Assembly (NCBI GenBank): GCA_040191315.1
Contig: JAWJLM010000016.1
Location: 1-64,000, forward strand
DNA: 64,000 bases
Direction: 5' to 3'
DNA from: Bacillaceae bacterium S4-13-56
Lineage (GTDB): Bacteria; Bacillota; Bacilli; Bacillales; JAWJLM01
The position numbers were made by a program, and so were the translations under genes. This document shows positions 36,228 through 43,839 of the stretch, one piece after another (the stretch's first letter is position 1; each line of letters begins with the position of its first letter). The notes under the pieces are model-generated. The model made no database searches and was not told the origin of the DNA. It saw only the letters and a list, made by a program, of their open reading frames with translations.

Positions 36228-37232
36228 TTGTCAAACCTTCGTCACGAAGAATTGGGCTTATCAAATGATGATGTCCTTGAGATGTTTCGAACGATGTTAT
36301 TAGCTCGTAAAATTGATGAACGTATGTGGCTGTTAAACAGAGCAGGAAAAATTCCTTTTGTTATCTCTTGTCAAGGGCAGGAAGCAGCTCAAGTTGGAGC
36401 AGCTTTCGCTCTTGATAGAGAAAAGGATTATGTTTTGCCGTATTATCGTGATATGGGAATAGTTTTAACCTTTGGGATGACTGCAAAGGATCTAATGTTA
36501 TCTGGCTTTGCTAAGGAAGAAGACCCTAACTCTGGTGGTCGACAAATGCCTGGACATTTTGGACAAAAGAAAAACCGTATAGTAACCGGTTCATCTCCAG
36601 TAACAACTCAGGTGCCTCATGCTGTAGGTATTGCTTTGGCTGGGAAAATGGAAAAAAAGGACTTTATTACGTTTGTAACCTTTGGTGAAGGGTCATCTAA
36701 TCAGGGAGATTTTCATGAGGGTGCTAACTTTGCGGGTGTCCACAAACTTCCTGTAATTTTCATGGTTGAAAATAACAAATATGCAATCTCAGTCCCTGTT
36801 TCCAAACAATTGGCTTGTGAAAAGGTATCAGACCGCGCGATTGGTTATGGGATGCCAGGGTATACAGTTGACGGTAATGATCCACTAGAGGTTTACGCAG
36901 CTGTAAAAGAAGCGGCAGAGCGAGGGAGAAAAGGGGAAGGGCCTACTTTAATTGAAACTGTGTCGTACCGCTTAACTCCTCATTCCAGTGATGACGATGA
37001 TCGAACATATAGGGAAAAAGAAGAAGTGGATGAAGCAAAGAAAAAGGATTCTATTCATACATTTGCGAAATATTTAAAGGATGCAGGAATCCTGACAGAT
37101 GAAATTCAGTCATCTATGGAAGATGAAATTAAAAAACTAGTTGATGAAGCAACTGATTATGCGGAGGCGGCTGCTTATGCGGAACCAGAACATGCTCTTC
37201 GTTATGTGTATGAGGAAGGGGGAGAAGCCTAA
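36228..37232 (+). CDS. bkdAA: Branched-chain 2-oxoacid dehydrogenase E1 alpha
   Basis: Thiamine-diphosphate decarboxylase component for the keto acids of Leu, Ile and Val. LLARKIDERMWLLNRAGKIP, the ThDP loop FGEGSSNQGDFHEGANFA with the downstream NN, and the phosphorylation-loop-like YRLTPHSSDDDD are present. TTG at 36228 is chosen because GGAGGGG lies just upstream, inside the longer frame that starts at ATG 36213; the homologous N-terminus also begins here. About 334 residues. Its stop overlaps the bkdAB start by one base. Confidence 0.94.
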   Translation: MSNLRHEELGLSNDDVLEMFRTMLLARKIDERMWLLNRAGKIPFVISCQGQEAAQVGAAFALDREKDYVLPYYRDMGIVLTFGMTAKDLMLSGFAKEEDPNSGGRQMPGHFGQKKNRIVTGSSPVTTQVPHAVGIALAGKMEKKDFITFVTFGEGSSNQGDFHEGANFAGVHKLPVIFMVENNKYAISVPVSKQLACEKVSDRAIGYGMPGYTVDGNDPLEVYAAVKEAAERGRKGEGPTLIETVSYRLTPHSSDDDDRTYREKEEVDEAKKKDSIHTFAKYLKDAGILTDEIQSSMEDEIKKLVDEATDYAEAAAYAEPEHALRYVYEEGGEA

Positions 37233-38215
37233 TGGCTATTATTTCTTATATACAGGCCGTTACTCAAGCCTTACGAGAGGAAATGACTCGTGATGAAAAG
37301 GTATTTGTTTTAGGAGAGGATGTCGGTAAGCGTGGGGGAGTATTTCGAGCTACCGATGGGCTTTACAACCAATTTGGTCAGGATCGAGTGATTGATACTC
37401 CTTTAGCTGAATCAGCCATAGCTGGAGTTGGAATTGGGGCTGCCATGTATGGGATGAGACCTGTAGCTGAGATCCAATTTGCAGATTTTATCATGCCAGC
37501 TGTAAATCAAATCATTTCAGAGGCTGCGAAAATACGCTATCGTTCCAATAACGATTGGAACTGTCCAATTACCATTCGTGCACCATATGGTGGTGGCGTT
37601 CACGGAGCCCTATACCATTCACAATCAGTAGAGGCAGTCTTTGCTAACCAACCAGGGCTTAAAATCGTTATGCCTTCCACTCCTTATGATGTAAAAGGCC
37701 TTCTTAAAGCAGCAATTCGCGATAATGACCCAGTATTATTCTTCGAACATAAGAGAGCATACCGTTTGATTAAAGGAGAGGTGCCTGATGAAGACTATAC
37801 ACTTCCTATTGGGAAAGCGGATGTAAAACGAGAGGGTGACGACATAACTGTTATCACCTATGGTCTTTGTGTACATTTTGCGTTACAGGCAGCTGAAAAA
37901 TTGGCAGAAGAGGGTATCACTGCTCACATATTGGATTTAAGAACGATTTATCCATTAGATAAAGAGGCTATTATTGAAGCAGCTTCAAAAACCGGGAAGG
38001 TCCTTCTTGTAACAGAAGACAATAAAGAAGGAAGTATTATCGGTGAAGTCGCAGCCATTATTGCTGAAAACTGTTTATTTGATTTGGATGCACCTATCCA
38101 AAGGCTTGCTGGTCCAGATGTTCCAGCAATGCCTTATGCTCCAACAATGGAAAAACACTTCACGGTTAATCCAGATAAAGTAGAAAAAGCAATGAGAGAG
38201 CTTGCTAAATACTAA
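37232..38215 (+). CDS. bkdAB: Branched-chain 2-oxoacid dehydrogenase E1 beta
   Basis: Pairs with BkdAA to form the E1 heterotetramer. VLGEDVGKRGGVFRATDGL, DTPLAESAIAGVGIGAA and IRAPYGGGVHGALYHSQS carry the ThDP-binding and active-site residues. 327 residues, standard. TAATG overlap with bkdAA gives tight coupling and equal expression of the two chains. Confidence 0.95.
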   Translation: MAIISYIQAVTQALREEMTRDEKVFVLGEDVGKRGGVFRATDGLYNQFGQDRVIDTPLAESAIAGVGIGAAMYGMRPVAEIQFADFIMPAVNQIISEAAKIRYRSNNDWNCPITIRAPYGGGVHGALYHSQSVEAVFANQPGLKIVMPSTPYDVKGLLKAAIRDNDPVLFFEHKRAYRLIKGEVPDEDYTLPIGKADVKREGDDITVITYGLCVHFALQAAEKLAEEGITAHILDLRTIYPLDKEAIIEAASKTGKVLLVTEDNKEGSIIGEVAAIIAENCLFDLDAPIQRLAGPDVPAMPYAPTMEKHFTVNPDKVEKAMRELAKY

Positions 38216-38239
38216 TCGGTTATAAAGGAGGGATCCATC

Positions 38240-39508
38240 TTGGCGATTGAAAAAATAAACATGCCTCAACTAGGAGAAAGTGTGACAGAAGGTACAATTA
38301 GTACATGGCTAGTTAAAGTGGGGGATCATGTAAATAAATATGATCCATTAGCGGAAGTCATGACAGATAAAGTAAATGCTGAAGTCCCGTCTTCTTTTAC
38401 AGGTGTAATTAAAGAAATTGTGGCCCAAGAAGGTGAAACAATTTCAGTTGGGGAATTGATGTGTTATATGGATACAGAAGGTGGAGAGGTGGAAAATACA
38501 GCAGAACAAAAAGCTGCTAACCAGGCTTCTGAACAAACAGAAGATCCAGTTACCTCAGAAGATCAATCCATGAAAAAACGTTACTCACCTGCTGTTCTTC
38601 GTTTAGCTCAAGAAAATGATATTGATTTATCACAAGTGTCTGGTTCAGGTCGCGGAGGAAGAATTACTCGTAAGGATGTTGAAAAAGTCATTGAAAGTGG
38701 CAACATCCCTAAACCGACCCAAACTACAAATCAAGAAGAGAAGGTAGTTGAAAAACCGGTAAGTACAGCAACTCAAACTCCAGCGGCACAACCTGTAGCT
38801 TCTCAACCTGGCGATGTGGAAATTCCTGTTACTGGAGTAAGAAAAGCGATTGCGCAAAATATGGTTCGAGCTAAACAAGAAATTCCACATGCGTGGATGA
38901 TGGTAGAGGTAGACGTTACAAACCTGGTGTCTTATAGAAATCAAGAAAAGGATGCTTTTAAAACAAAAGAAGGGTATAGTCTTACGTATTTCGCCTTCTT
39001 CGTAAAGGCAGTTTCTCAAACATTAAAAGAATTCCCACAGCTTAATAGTACATGGGCTGGAGATAAGATCATTCAGAAAAAAGATATTAACTTATCTATT
39101 GCCGTTGCAAAAGATGATCAGTTATTTGTCCCTGTGATCAAACATGCAGATGAAAAGAATATTAAAGGAATTGCTAGAGAAATAAATGAGCTTGCACAAA
39201 AGGCAAGAGCAGGAAAGCTTACTTCCTCCGATATGGAAGGAGGAACCTTTACCGTAAACAATACTGGTTCCTTTGGCTCCGTTCAATCGATGGGCGTCAT
39301 TAATTACCCACAAGCGGCGATTTTACAAGTAGAATCTATTGTTAAGCGTCCAATGATCATTGATGGAATGTTTGCTGCACGAGATATGGTCAATTTATGT
39401 CTGTCACTTGATCATCGAGTTTTAGATGGATTGATCTGTGGTCAATTCCTTTCAAAATTAAAAGAACGTTTGGAATCTATATCAAAAGATACAACGCCGA
39501 TTTACTAA
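38240..39508 (+). CDS. bkdB: Branched-chain 2-oxoacid dehydrogenase E2 (lipoyl acyltransferase)
   Basis: Core of the BCKD complex; takes the acyl group from E1 and gives it to CoA. The lipoyl domain (about 1-77) has the lipoylated Lys in MTDKVNAEVPS. A Gln/Thr/Glu-rich hinge leads to the E1/E3-binding domain (RYSPAVLRLAQENDIDLSQV), a second hinge, and the catalytic domain ending in DHRVLDG with the active His. TTG start after AAAGGAGGG; 422 residues. Last gene of the operon, with a terminator one base before its stop end. Confidence 0.95.
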   Translation: MAIEKINMPQLGESVTEGTISTWLVKVGDHVNKYDPLAEVMTDKVNAEVPSSFTGVIKEIVAQEGETISVGELMCYMDTEGGEVENTAEQKAANQASEQTEDPVTSEDQSMKKRYSPAVLRLAQENDIDLSQVSGSGRGGRITRKDVEKVIESGNIPKPTQTTNQEEKVVEKPVSTATQTPAAQPVASQPGDVEIPVTGVRKAIAQNMVRAKQEIPHAWMMVEVDVTNLVSYRNQEKDAFKTKEGYSLTYFAFFVKAVSQTLKEFPQLNSTWAGDKIIQKKDINLSIAVAKDDQLFVPVIKHADEKNIKGIAREINELAQKARAGKLTSSDMEGGTFTVNNTGSFGSVQSMGVINYPQAAILQVESIVKRPMIIDGMFAARDMVNLCLSLDHRVLDGLICGQFLSKLKERLESISKDTTPIY

Positions 39509-39532
39509 GACTGCAGTCATGCAGTCTTTTTT
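39507..39532 (+). terminator. Terminator of the bkd operon
   Basis: AAGACTGCA (39507-39515) pairs with TGCAGTCTT (39520-39528), followed by TTTT. Repeat A5 begins directly after it. Confidence 0.9.
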
Positions 39533-39850
39533 AACAGATAGGAAAGTATAAAATTTGTCTAGCTCCAGCGCCCTATCGACTAGAGTCGGTTCCCTCCTCT
39601 CCATCGATAAGTCAACATCGATGAAGGAGGTTCGGTTAAAAACGCGACATCCGATTACTCGGCCCACCGAAAACATTTGTCGCAACACCGAACTGACTCG
39701 CAGGATGCGAGCCCTCGTGAACCGTGTTTCCTTTATCTCGGAGGATCGTAGGCTAAAACCGCCACATCGTGTGGCAACGCCTACGTGACCCACATCCTGT
39801 GGGCCCCACCGCCTTACGTCGATGATCGAGGGCGCTTGCGCTTTTCTTAC
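39533..39850 (+). repeat. Dispersed repeat family A, copy A5 (long cassette, best preserved)
   Basis: AACAGATAGGAAAGTATAAA, TCTAGCTCCAGCGCCCTATC and TTACGTCGATGATCGAGGGC then GCTTGCGCTTTTCTT. The ends pair (GCGCCCT with AGGGCGC, TCGAC with GTCGA). Internal stems include GTTCGGT/ACCGAAC, GCGACA/TGTCGC, CTCGCA/TGCGAG, CGTAGGC/GCCTACG enclosing CCACA/TGTGG, and CCCACA/TGTGGG. A 157-residue minus-strand ORF across it is an accident of the repeat. Confidence 0.88.
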
Positions 39851-39887
39851 AAGATAAGAGAAAGTGTAAAATTTATCATAAAAGTTT

Positions 39888-39961
39888 GTACTCAAGAGAG
39901 TAAGGAATTCTAAAAAGCAAAATACGCTTTTTAGAATTCCTTTAACAAACTCCAAGTTTTC
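39888..39961 (-). repeat. Dispersed repeat family D, copy D2 with 17-bp hairpin
   Basis: AAGGAATTCTAAAAAGC (39902-39918) pairs exactly with 39926-39942 around AAAATAC. Read in reverse it begins AGAAAACTTGG, like D1, C1 and C2, which suggests that families C and D share an end. Confidence 0.7.
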
Positions 39962-40048
39962 TAAATTTTTCTAGTAACAACCGATTGGACTAACCTCCTC
40001 TTTTGCTGAATAGTATGGTACTAGACTTTTTATCGAGGGGGGATTTCT

Positions 40049-40501
40049 GTGAGAAGAAGAAACCCTAAACCAATCCTTTTAATTAGCATAGTCCTTTTGA
40101 TTGTAATATCAGGATTCATAGCCTATCAATTTACTCCTAGTGTTCAAGCAAAAAAAATCGTTCAGGATTTTTATTCCTACGAGCAGAGTGGTGATTTTGA
40201 TGATTCATGGGAACTACTTCATCCACAAATAATGGATAGGCTTGATAAGTTCACTTATTTGGAAACACGGTCTAAGATGCTGTTGTTAAGCTTTGATGTG
40301 AATACCTTCTCTTATGAAGTGGGTCATGCGAACAAGATGAAAAATTGGGCCTTTGAAAAAAACGGAAATTCTTTCGATGTAGTATATGAGTTTCCAGTCA
40401 CTCTTGCCTATGAAAGTAAGTTTGGCAATTTTACTATTCAGCAGAAAGTGTATGTTACAATGGAAGAGGATGAATGGAGGATCTTATGGGATTATAAATA
40501 A
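40049..40501 (+). CDS. Membrane-anchored extracellular protein of unknown function
   Basis: I do not recognise this 150-residue protein. A basic N-terminus and one hydrophobic helix (about 8-26) without a clear signal peptidase site suggest an N-anchored protein whose remainder (about 30-150) is outside the cell. That part, rich in aromatic and acidic residues, begins AKKIVQDFYSYEQSGDFDDSW and ends in alternating beta-type residues, a layout seen in NTF2-like extracellular domains. GTG start after GAGGGGGG. It lies between repeat D2 and brxB, apparently monocistronic. Confidence 0.6.
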   Translation: MRRRNPKPILLISIVLLIVISGFIAYQFTPSVQAKKIVQDFYSYEQSGDFDDSWELLHPQIMDRLDKFTYLETRSKMLLLSFDVNTFSYEVGHANKMKNWAFEKNGNSFDVVYEFPVTLAYESKFGNFTIQQKVYVTMEEDEWRILWDYK

Positions 40502-40592
40502 TCTCGTAGAAGTGATTTAGCTCATTGAATCTGGTAGGAAATACTGCTACTATGAACTTAGTAAATATTTTCATTTAAAGGGGTTAGGGAGA

Positions 40593-41024
40593 ATGGAATT
40601 TAATATATTTATGAATGATGTTGTTCAGTCTGCACGTCAGGATATAGTAAATGCAGGATTTACTGAATTAAAAACACTTGAAGAGGTTGACCAAGCACTA
40701 GCTAAAAAAGGAACAACTTTGGTAATGATAAACTCAGTTTGTGGATGTGCGGGTGGTGTTGCTAGACCAGCTGCTGCGAATGCTATTCATTTTGACAAGC
40801 GCCCCGACCAGTTAGTGACAGTTTTTGCTGGTCAAGACAAAGAAGCAACAGAAAGAGCACGTGAATATTTTGAAGGTTATCCGCCTTCATCACCATCTTT
40901 TGCTTTTTTAAAGGACGGGAAAATTGTAACGATGGTAGAACGTCATGATATTGAAGGATTTAGTCCCGTTGAAGTTATCGCTAAATTGCAGAAAATTTTT
41001 GACGAACATTGTGAAGAGATATAA
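40593..41024 (+). CDS. brxB: Bacilliredoxin BrxB (YqiW)
   Basis: Removes bacillithiol from S-bacillithiolated proteins after oxidative stress. It has a DUF1094/BrxA-BrxB thioredoxin-like fold with the CGC motif at Cys50-Cys52 in [15 protein letters not shown], followed by [17 protein letters not shown]. At 143 residues it is normal. The ATG follows GGGGTTAGGGAG. The order bkdB-brxB is the same as in B. subtilis (yqiV-yqiW). Confidence 0.93.
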   Translation: MEFNIFMNDVVQSARQDIVNAGFTELKTLEEVDQALAKKGTTLVMINSVCGCAGGVARPAAANAIHFDKRPDQLVTVFAGQDKEATERAREYFEGYPPSSPSFAFLKDGKIVTMVERHDIEGFSPVEVIAKLQKIFDEHCEEI

Positions 41025-41028
41025 GATG

Positions 41029-41056
41029 AGGATGGTCGGTTTCGACCATCCTTTTT
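41029..41056 (+). terminator. Terminator of brxB
   Basis: AGGATGGTCG (41029-41038) pairs with CGACCATCCT (41043-41052), followed by T4. Confidence 0.92.
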
Positions 41057-41105
41057 AGTATCAGCTATTTATAAGTTGGAGTGAAAAAAATGGGGTTTCC
41101 TATTT

Positions 41106-41547
41106 TAAAAGATAATAAAGTATAAAATCTGTCTAGCATCAGTGAAAAAGCTTCATAGGATAATCTTCGAAGTTTTTTCCCAAGTAATCGCAGGAAGGAA
41201 AGCTACTAAGAGCTACTTCGCAGAAAAAAGTGTTTTTCTTGTTTCGAGGGGCAGCCTGTCGACTAGAGTCGGTTTCCTCATCTCAAGTCGATAAAGGAGG
41301 TTTGGTTTAAAACGCGACACCCTGGCCTGAGGTTACTCGTCCATCGAAATCATTTGTCGCAACACCGAACGGACTAGCATTCTGTGAGCCCTCGTTCATC
41401 GTGTTTCCTTTATCTTAGAGATAAAGGAACATAGGCTAAATTCACCACTACCTGTTGGGACTATGACTACTCGTCCCTCCGAAAAGAGTGGAAACGCCTA
41501 CGTGACTCATCTCCTTACGTCGATGTTCAGGGATGCTTACACTTTTT
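41106..41547 (+). repeat. Dispersed repeat family A, copy A6 (short plus long, diverged)
   Basis: AAAAGATAATAAAGTATAAA, TGTCTAGCATCAG, the short cassette, then CCTGTCGACTAGAGTCGG and a long cassette with many substitutions and a lengthened inner loop (CTACCTGTTGGGACTATGAC). The pairs GCGACA/TGTCGC and TAGGC/GCCTA are kept, and the central block has the A5 orientation. It ends 23 nt before yqjA and covers most of its leader. Confidence 0.8.
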
Positions 41548-41569
41548 AAAAAAGGCGGTTTAAGAATCG

Positions 41570-42556
41570 ATGAAAATAGGATATCGTACGATAAAAACAG
41601 CAATAGGCGCTCCTATTGCGATATGGATAGCGCAATTATTGCAGCTCGAAAATTATGCCTCTGCTGCTATTTTAACTATTCTTTGTATCCAAGTAACTAG
41701 AAAAAGGTCGGTTCTAAGTGCCTGGTCTCGATTAGTAGCTTGTATATTAGCGATCTTGTTTTCTTTTGTCTTTTTTGAAGTATTAGGCTATGATCCTTAT
41801 GTTTTTGGTCTTTTGTTGTTGTTATTTATACCAGCAACCGTGAAACTGAAAGTAACCGAAGGAATCGTTTCAAGTACAGTTATCATTCTTCATTTATTTA
41901 ACTTCGGTGCTATTGGCATGCAGGAAATATTGAATGAGGTTCTGATCATTTTGGTTGGGCTAGGCACAGCATTAATTATGAATTTGTATATGCCAAGTCT
42001 GGAAAATAATCTCCAAAAAATTCAAAAGAAAGTAGAAGATAATTTTTCCATCGTATTAAAAGAGATTGCGAATTTTTTAAGAAACGGAGATTTATCTTGG
42101 ACTGGAAAAGAGCTTACGGAAACATCTAAATTATTAGATCAAGCTATGAATGTTGCTTTTCATGACGTGGAAAATCATATGCTTCGACGGAATACTTATT
42201 CTTATTTTTATTATTTCAAAATGCGAACAAAACAATTTGAACATTTGGAAAGAATGGTCCCATTAGTAAGTCGTATTTCCAATACTTACGAACAGAATCA
42301 TGATATGGCTGATTTTTTTGAAACACTTGGAAAAGCGGTTCATCCTGGAAATACAGCATCGATCTTCCTAGATAAGTTACATGTTTTGAAGGAGAACTTT
42401 CGTAATCAAGACCTCCCAATTACACGAAATGAGTTTGAAACGAGGGCTAATTTGTTTGCGCTACTTGGAGAAATTGAACAATATCTTTTGATTAAAAATT
42501 CGTTTGTGTACGATGTCCCAAGTGAAAATAAGAAGAGAAAATTTGCAAAAACATAA
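41570..42556 (+). CDS. yqjA: Aromatic-acid exporter/FUSC-like membrane protein YqjA
   Basis: A 328-residue protein with an N-terminal membrane half (several helices between about 10 and 140, as in DUF939/FUSC-like proteins) and a helical cytoplasmic C-terminal half (about 145-325). The start MKIGYRTIKTAIGAPIAIWI is typical. In this family the membrane part resembles aromatic acid exporters, but no substrate is established. The ribosome site AAAGGCGG is weak and lies directly behind repeat A6. Confidence 0.8.
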   Translation: MKIGYRTIKTAIGAPIAIWIAQLLQLENYASAAILTILCIQVTRKRSVLSAWSRLVACILAILFSFVFFEVLGYDPYVFGLLLLLFIPATVKLKVTEGIVSSTVIILHLFNFGAIGMQEILNEVLIILVGLGTALIMNLYMPSLENNLQKIQKKVEDNFSIVLKEIANFLRNGDLSWTGKELTETSKLLDQAMNVAFHDVENHMLRRNTYSYFYYFKMRTKQFEHLERMVPLVSRISNTYEQNHDMADFFETLGKAVHPGNTASIFLDKLHVLKENFRNQDLPITRNEFETRANLFALLGEIEQYLLIKNSFVYDVPSENKKRKFAKT

Positions 42557-42612
42557 TTTAAATGTATGAATTATAAAAACCGAAGGGAATCTATGGGTAA
42601 GGTGGTGTTCAT

Positions 42613-43116
42613 ATGAAAGCATTATCTTTGGCCTTACTCCTCTTTATTTCTCCCTTGTGGCCTTTTGGAGAAAATCCAACTCCAGGTTTCCCTTATGTGA
42701 TCGTCAATGTAGAGAGTAATGAATTAGCTTTCATTGATGATAATCAAATAAAAGGAATAGAAAAAGTAGCAACTGGAATTGGAGATGCTACTCCTTTAGG
42801 GGAATTTACTATTATTGTAAAAGCAAAGAATCCTTATTATCGAAAAAAGAATATTCAAGGGGGGTCTCCTGAAAATCCATTAGGAACACGTTGGATTGGA
42901 TTTAATGCAAAGGGGACGGATGGAAGGATCTATGGAGTTCATGGAACAAACCAACCGGACTCTATAGGGAAAAAAGTATCGAACGGATGCATTCGCATGA
43001 GAAATGAAGTTGTAGAAATTTTATACGAAAAAATTCCTATTGGTACTAAAATATTAGTTACTAATCGAGAGGAATCCTTTCAACAATTAGCTAAGGAACA
43101 TCACGCGATGAAGTAA
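42613..43116 (+). CDS. yqjB: L,D-transpeptidase (YkuD domain, YqjB-like)
   Basis: A secreted or membrane-anchored enzyme that forms or edits 3-3 peptidoglycan crosslinks or anchors proteins. A short signal segment (about 1-16) is followed by a YkuD domain. VHGTNQPDSIGKKVSNGCIRM carries the catalytic motif with the active-site Cys in SNGCIRM and the His in VHGT. At 167 residues it is about the size of the B. subtilis YkuD/YqjB type. GGTGGTGTTCAT precedes the start. It ends in a clear terminator. Confidence 0.88.
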   Translation: MKALSLALLLFISPLWPFGENPTPGFPYVIVNVESNELAFIDDNQIKGIEKVATGIGDATPLGEFTIIVKAKNPYYRKKNIQGGSPENPLGTRWIGFNAKGTDGRIYGVHGTNQPDSIGKKVSNGCIRMRNEVVEILYEKIPIGTKILVTNREESFQQLAKEHHAMK

Positions 43117-43119
43117 ATG

Positions 43120-43151
43120 AAAAAGCTTTCGAACAAATCCGAAAGCTTTTT
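43120..43151 (+). terminator. Terminator of yqjB
   Basis: AAAAAGCTTTCG (43120-43131) pairs with CGAAAGCTTTTT (43140-43151) around an 8-nt loop. Repeat A7 begins at its end. Confidence 0.9.
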
Positions 43152-43300
43152 GACAGATAAGAAAGTATAAATTTTGTCTAGCTCCAGCGAGTGATCTTCG
43201 AAGTTTTTGCCCCCGAGTAATCGCACAAAGGAAAGCTACATAGAGCTACTTCGCAGAAACAAGTGTTTTTCTTGTTTCGAGGGGCGCTTGCGCTTTTCTT
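43152..43300 (+). repeat. Dispersed repeat family A, copy A7 (short cassette)
   Basis: GACAGATAAGAAAGTATAAA, TCTAGCTCCAGCG, the short cassette lacking most of the AAAAAGCTTC arm, the GAAACAAG/CTTGTTTC hairpin, GAGGGGCGCTTGCGCTTTTC. It is joined directly to A8, so two copies stand in tandem. Confidence 0.85.
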
Positions 43301-43476
43301 ACAAGATAAGAAAGTATAAAATTTGTCTAGCTCCAGCGCCCTATCGACTAGAGTCGGTTCCCTCCTCTCCATCGATAAGTCAACATCGATTCACTTCGTG
43401 AACCGTGTTTCCTTTATCTCGCTCGATGAGGTCCACCGCCTTACGTCGATGATCGAGGGGCGCTTGCGCTTTTCTT
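43301..43476 (+). repeat. Dispersed repeat family A, copy A8 (long cassette with internal deletion)
   Basis: ACAAGATAAGAAAGTATAAA, TCTAGCTCCAGCGCCCTATC, then a jump at AACATCGAT to TCACTTCGTGAACCGTG, missing about 110 nt present in A5, and to the shared end GTCGATGATCGAGGGGCGCTT. The central two-hairpin block is also missing. Outer stems are kept. Confidence 0.85.
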
Positions 43477-43542
43477 ATATCAATTTAAAAGATTATTTCT
43501 TAAGAGAATCATCTTTACTATTTTCATTGATAAAATATCTTT

Positions 43543-43683
43543 TTATAAAAAGAAGCTTGCGCCAGCTACTAGTGTAGACAAAACCATAGAAATAATCATA
43601 AGATAGACAATTACTTTTTGACGGCGCTCACGCTTTGATTTCTTTTTAGGCACTGTATGCTGATGTTTATTGACTTTAGCCAT
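43543..43683 (-). CDS. Prli42-like stressosome-associated membrane miniprotein
   Basis: A 46-residue ORF with a strong ribosome site AAAGGAGG ahead of ATG (43683-43681). The N-terminus is very basic (KHQHTVPKKKSKRERRQK), followed by one membrane helix, VIVYLMIISMVLSTLVAG, and the short end ASFFL. The pattern of basic stretch plus VYLMxIxMxxSTLxxG is that of Prli42, the miniprotein that tethers the stressosome to the membrane in Listeria. The name rests on this pattern alone. It is divergent from the mutase operon and lies next to repeats A7/A8. Confidence 0.65.
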   Translation of the reverse strand: MAKVNKHQHTVPKKKSKRERRQKVIVYLMIISMVLSTLVAGASFFL

Positions 43684-43757
43684 GGTTAATCCTCCTTTAA
43701 AGACAGACTCTTATCCTATTTTACAACCATCTTGCCAACAGGACAAGCGTAAAATGG

Positions 43758-43787
43758 TTGAAGTGAAGTCCATTCTGTACATATAAT
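43758..43787 (+). promoter_or_regulatory. Sigma-A promoter of the methylmalonyl-CoA operon
   Basis: TTGAAG (43758-43763), 18 nt, TATAAT (43782-43787), 52 nt before the mutase start. Confidence 0.65.
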
Positions 43788-43839
43788 GATATATAAGTAA
43801 GGTTTTTTAAATGAGTAGAACAGGGGAGGAAAAGAGTTC

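Noticed and set aside
39482-39955. 157-codon minus-strand ORF and similar ORFs in A4, A5, A7 and A8
   Set aside because: The apparent conservation between copies is that of the repeat DNA. Frames break in A6 and A8, paired changes follow hairpins rather than codons, and no ribosome site is present.
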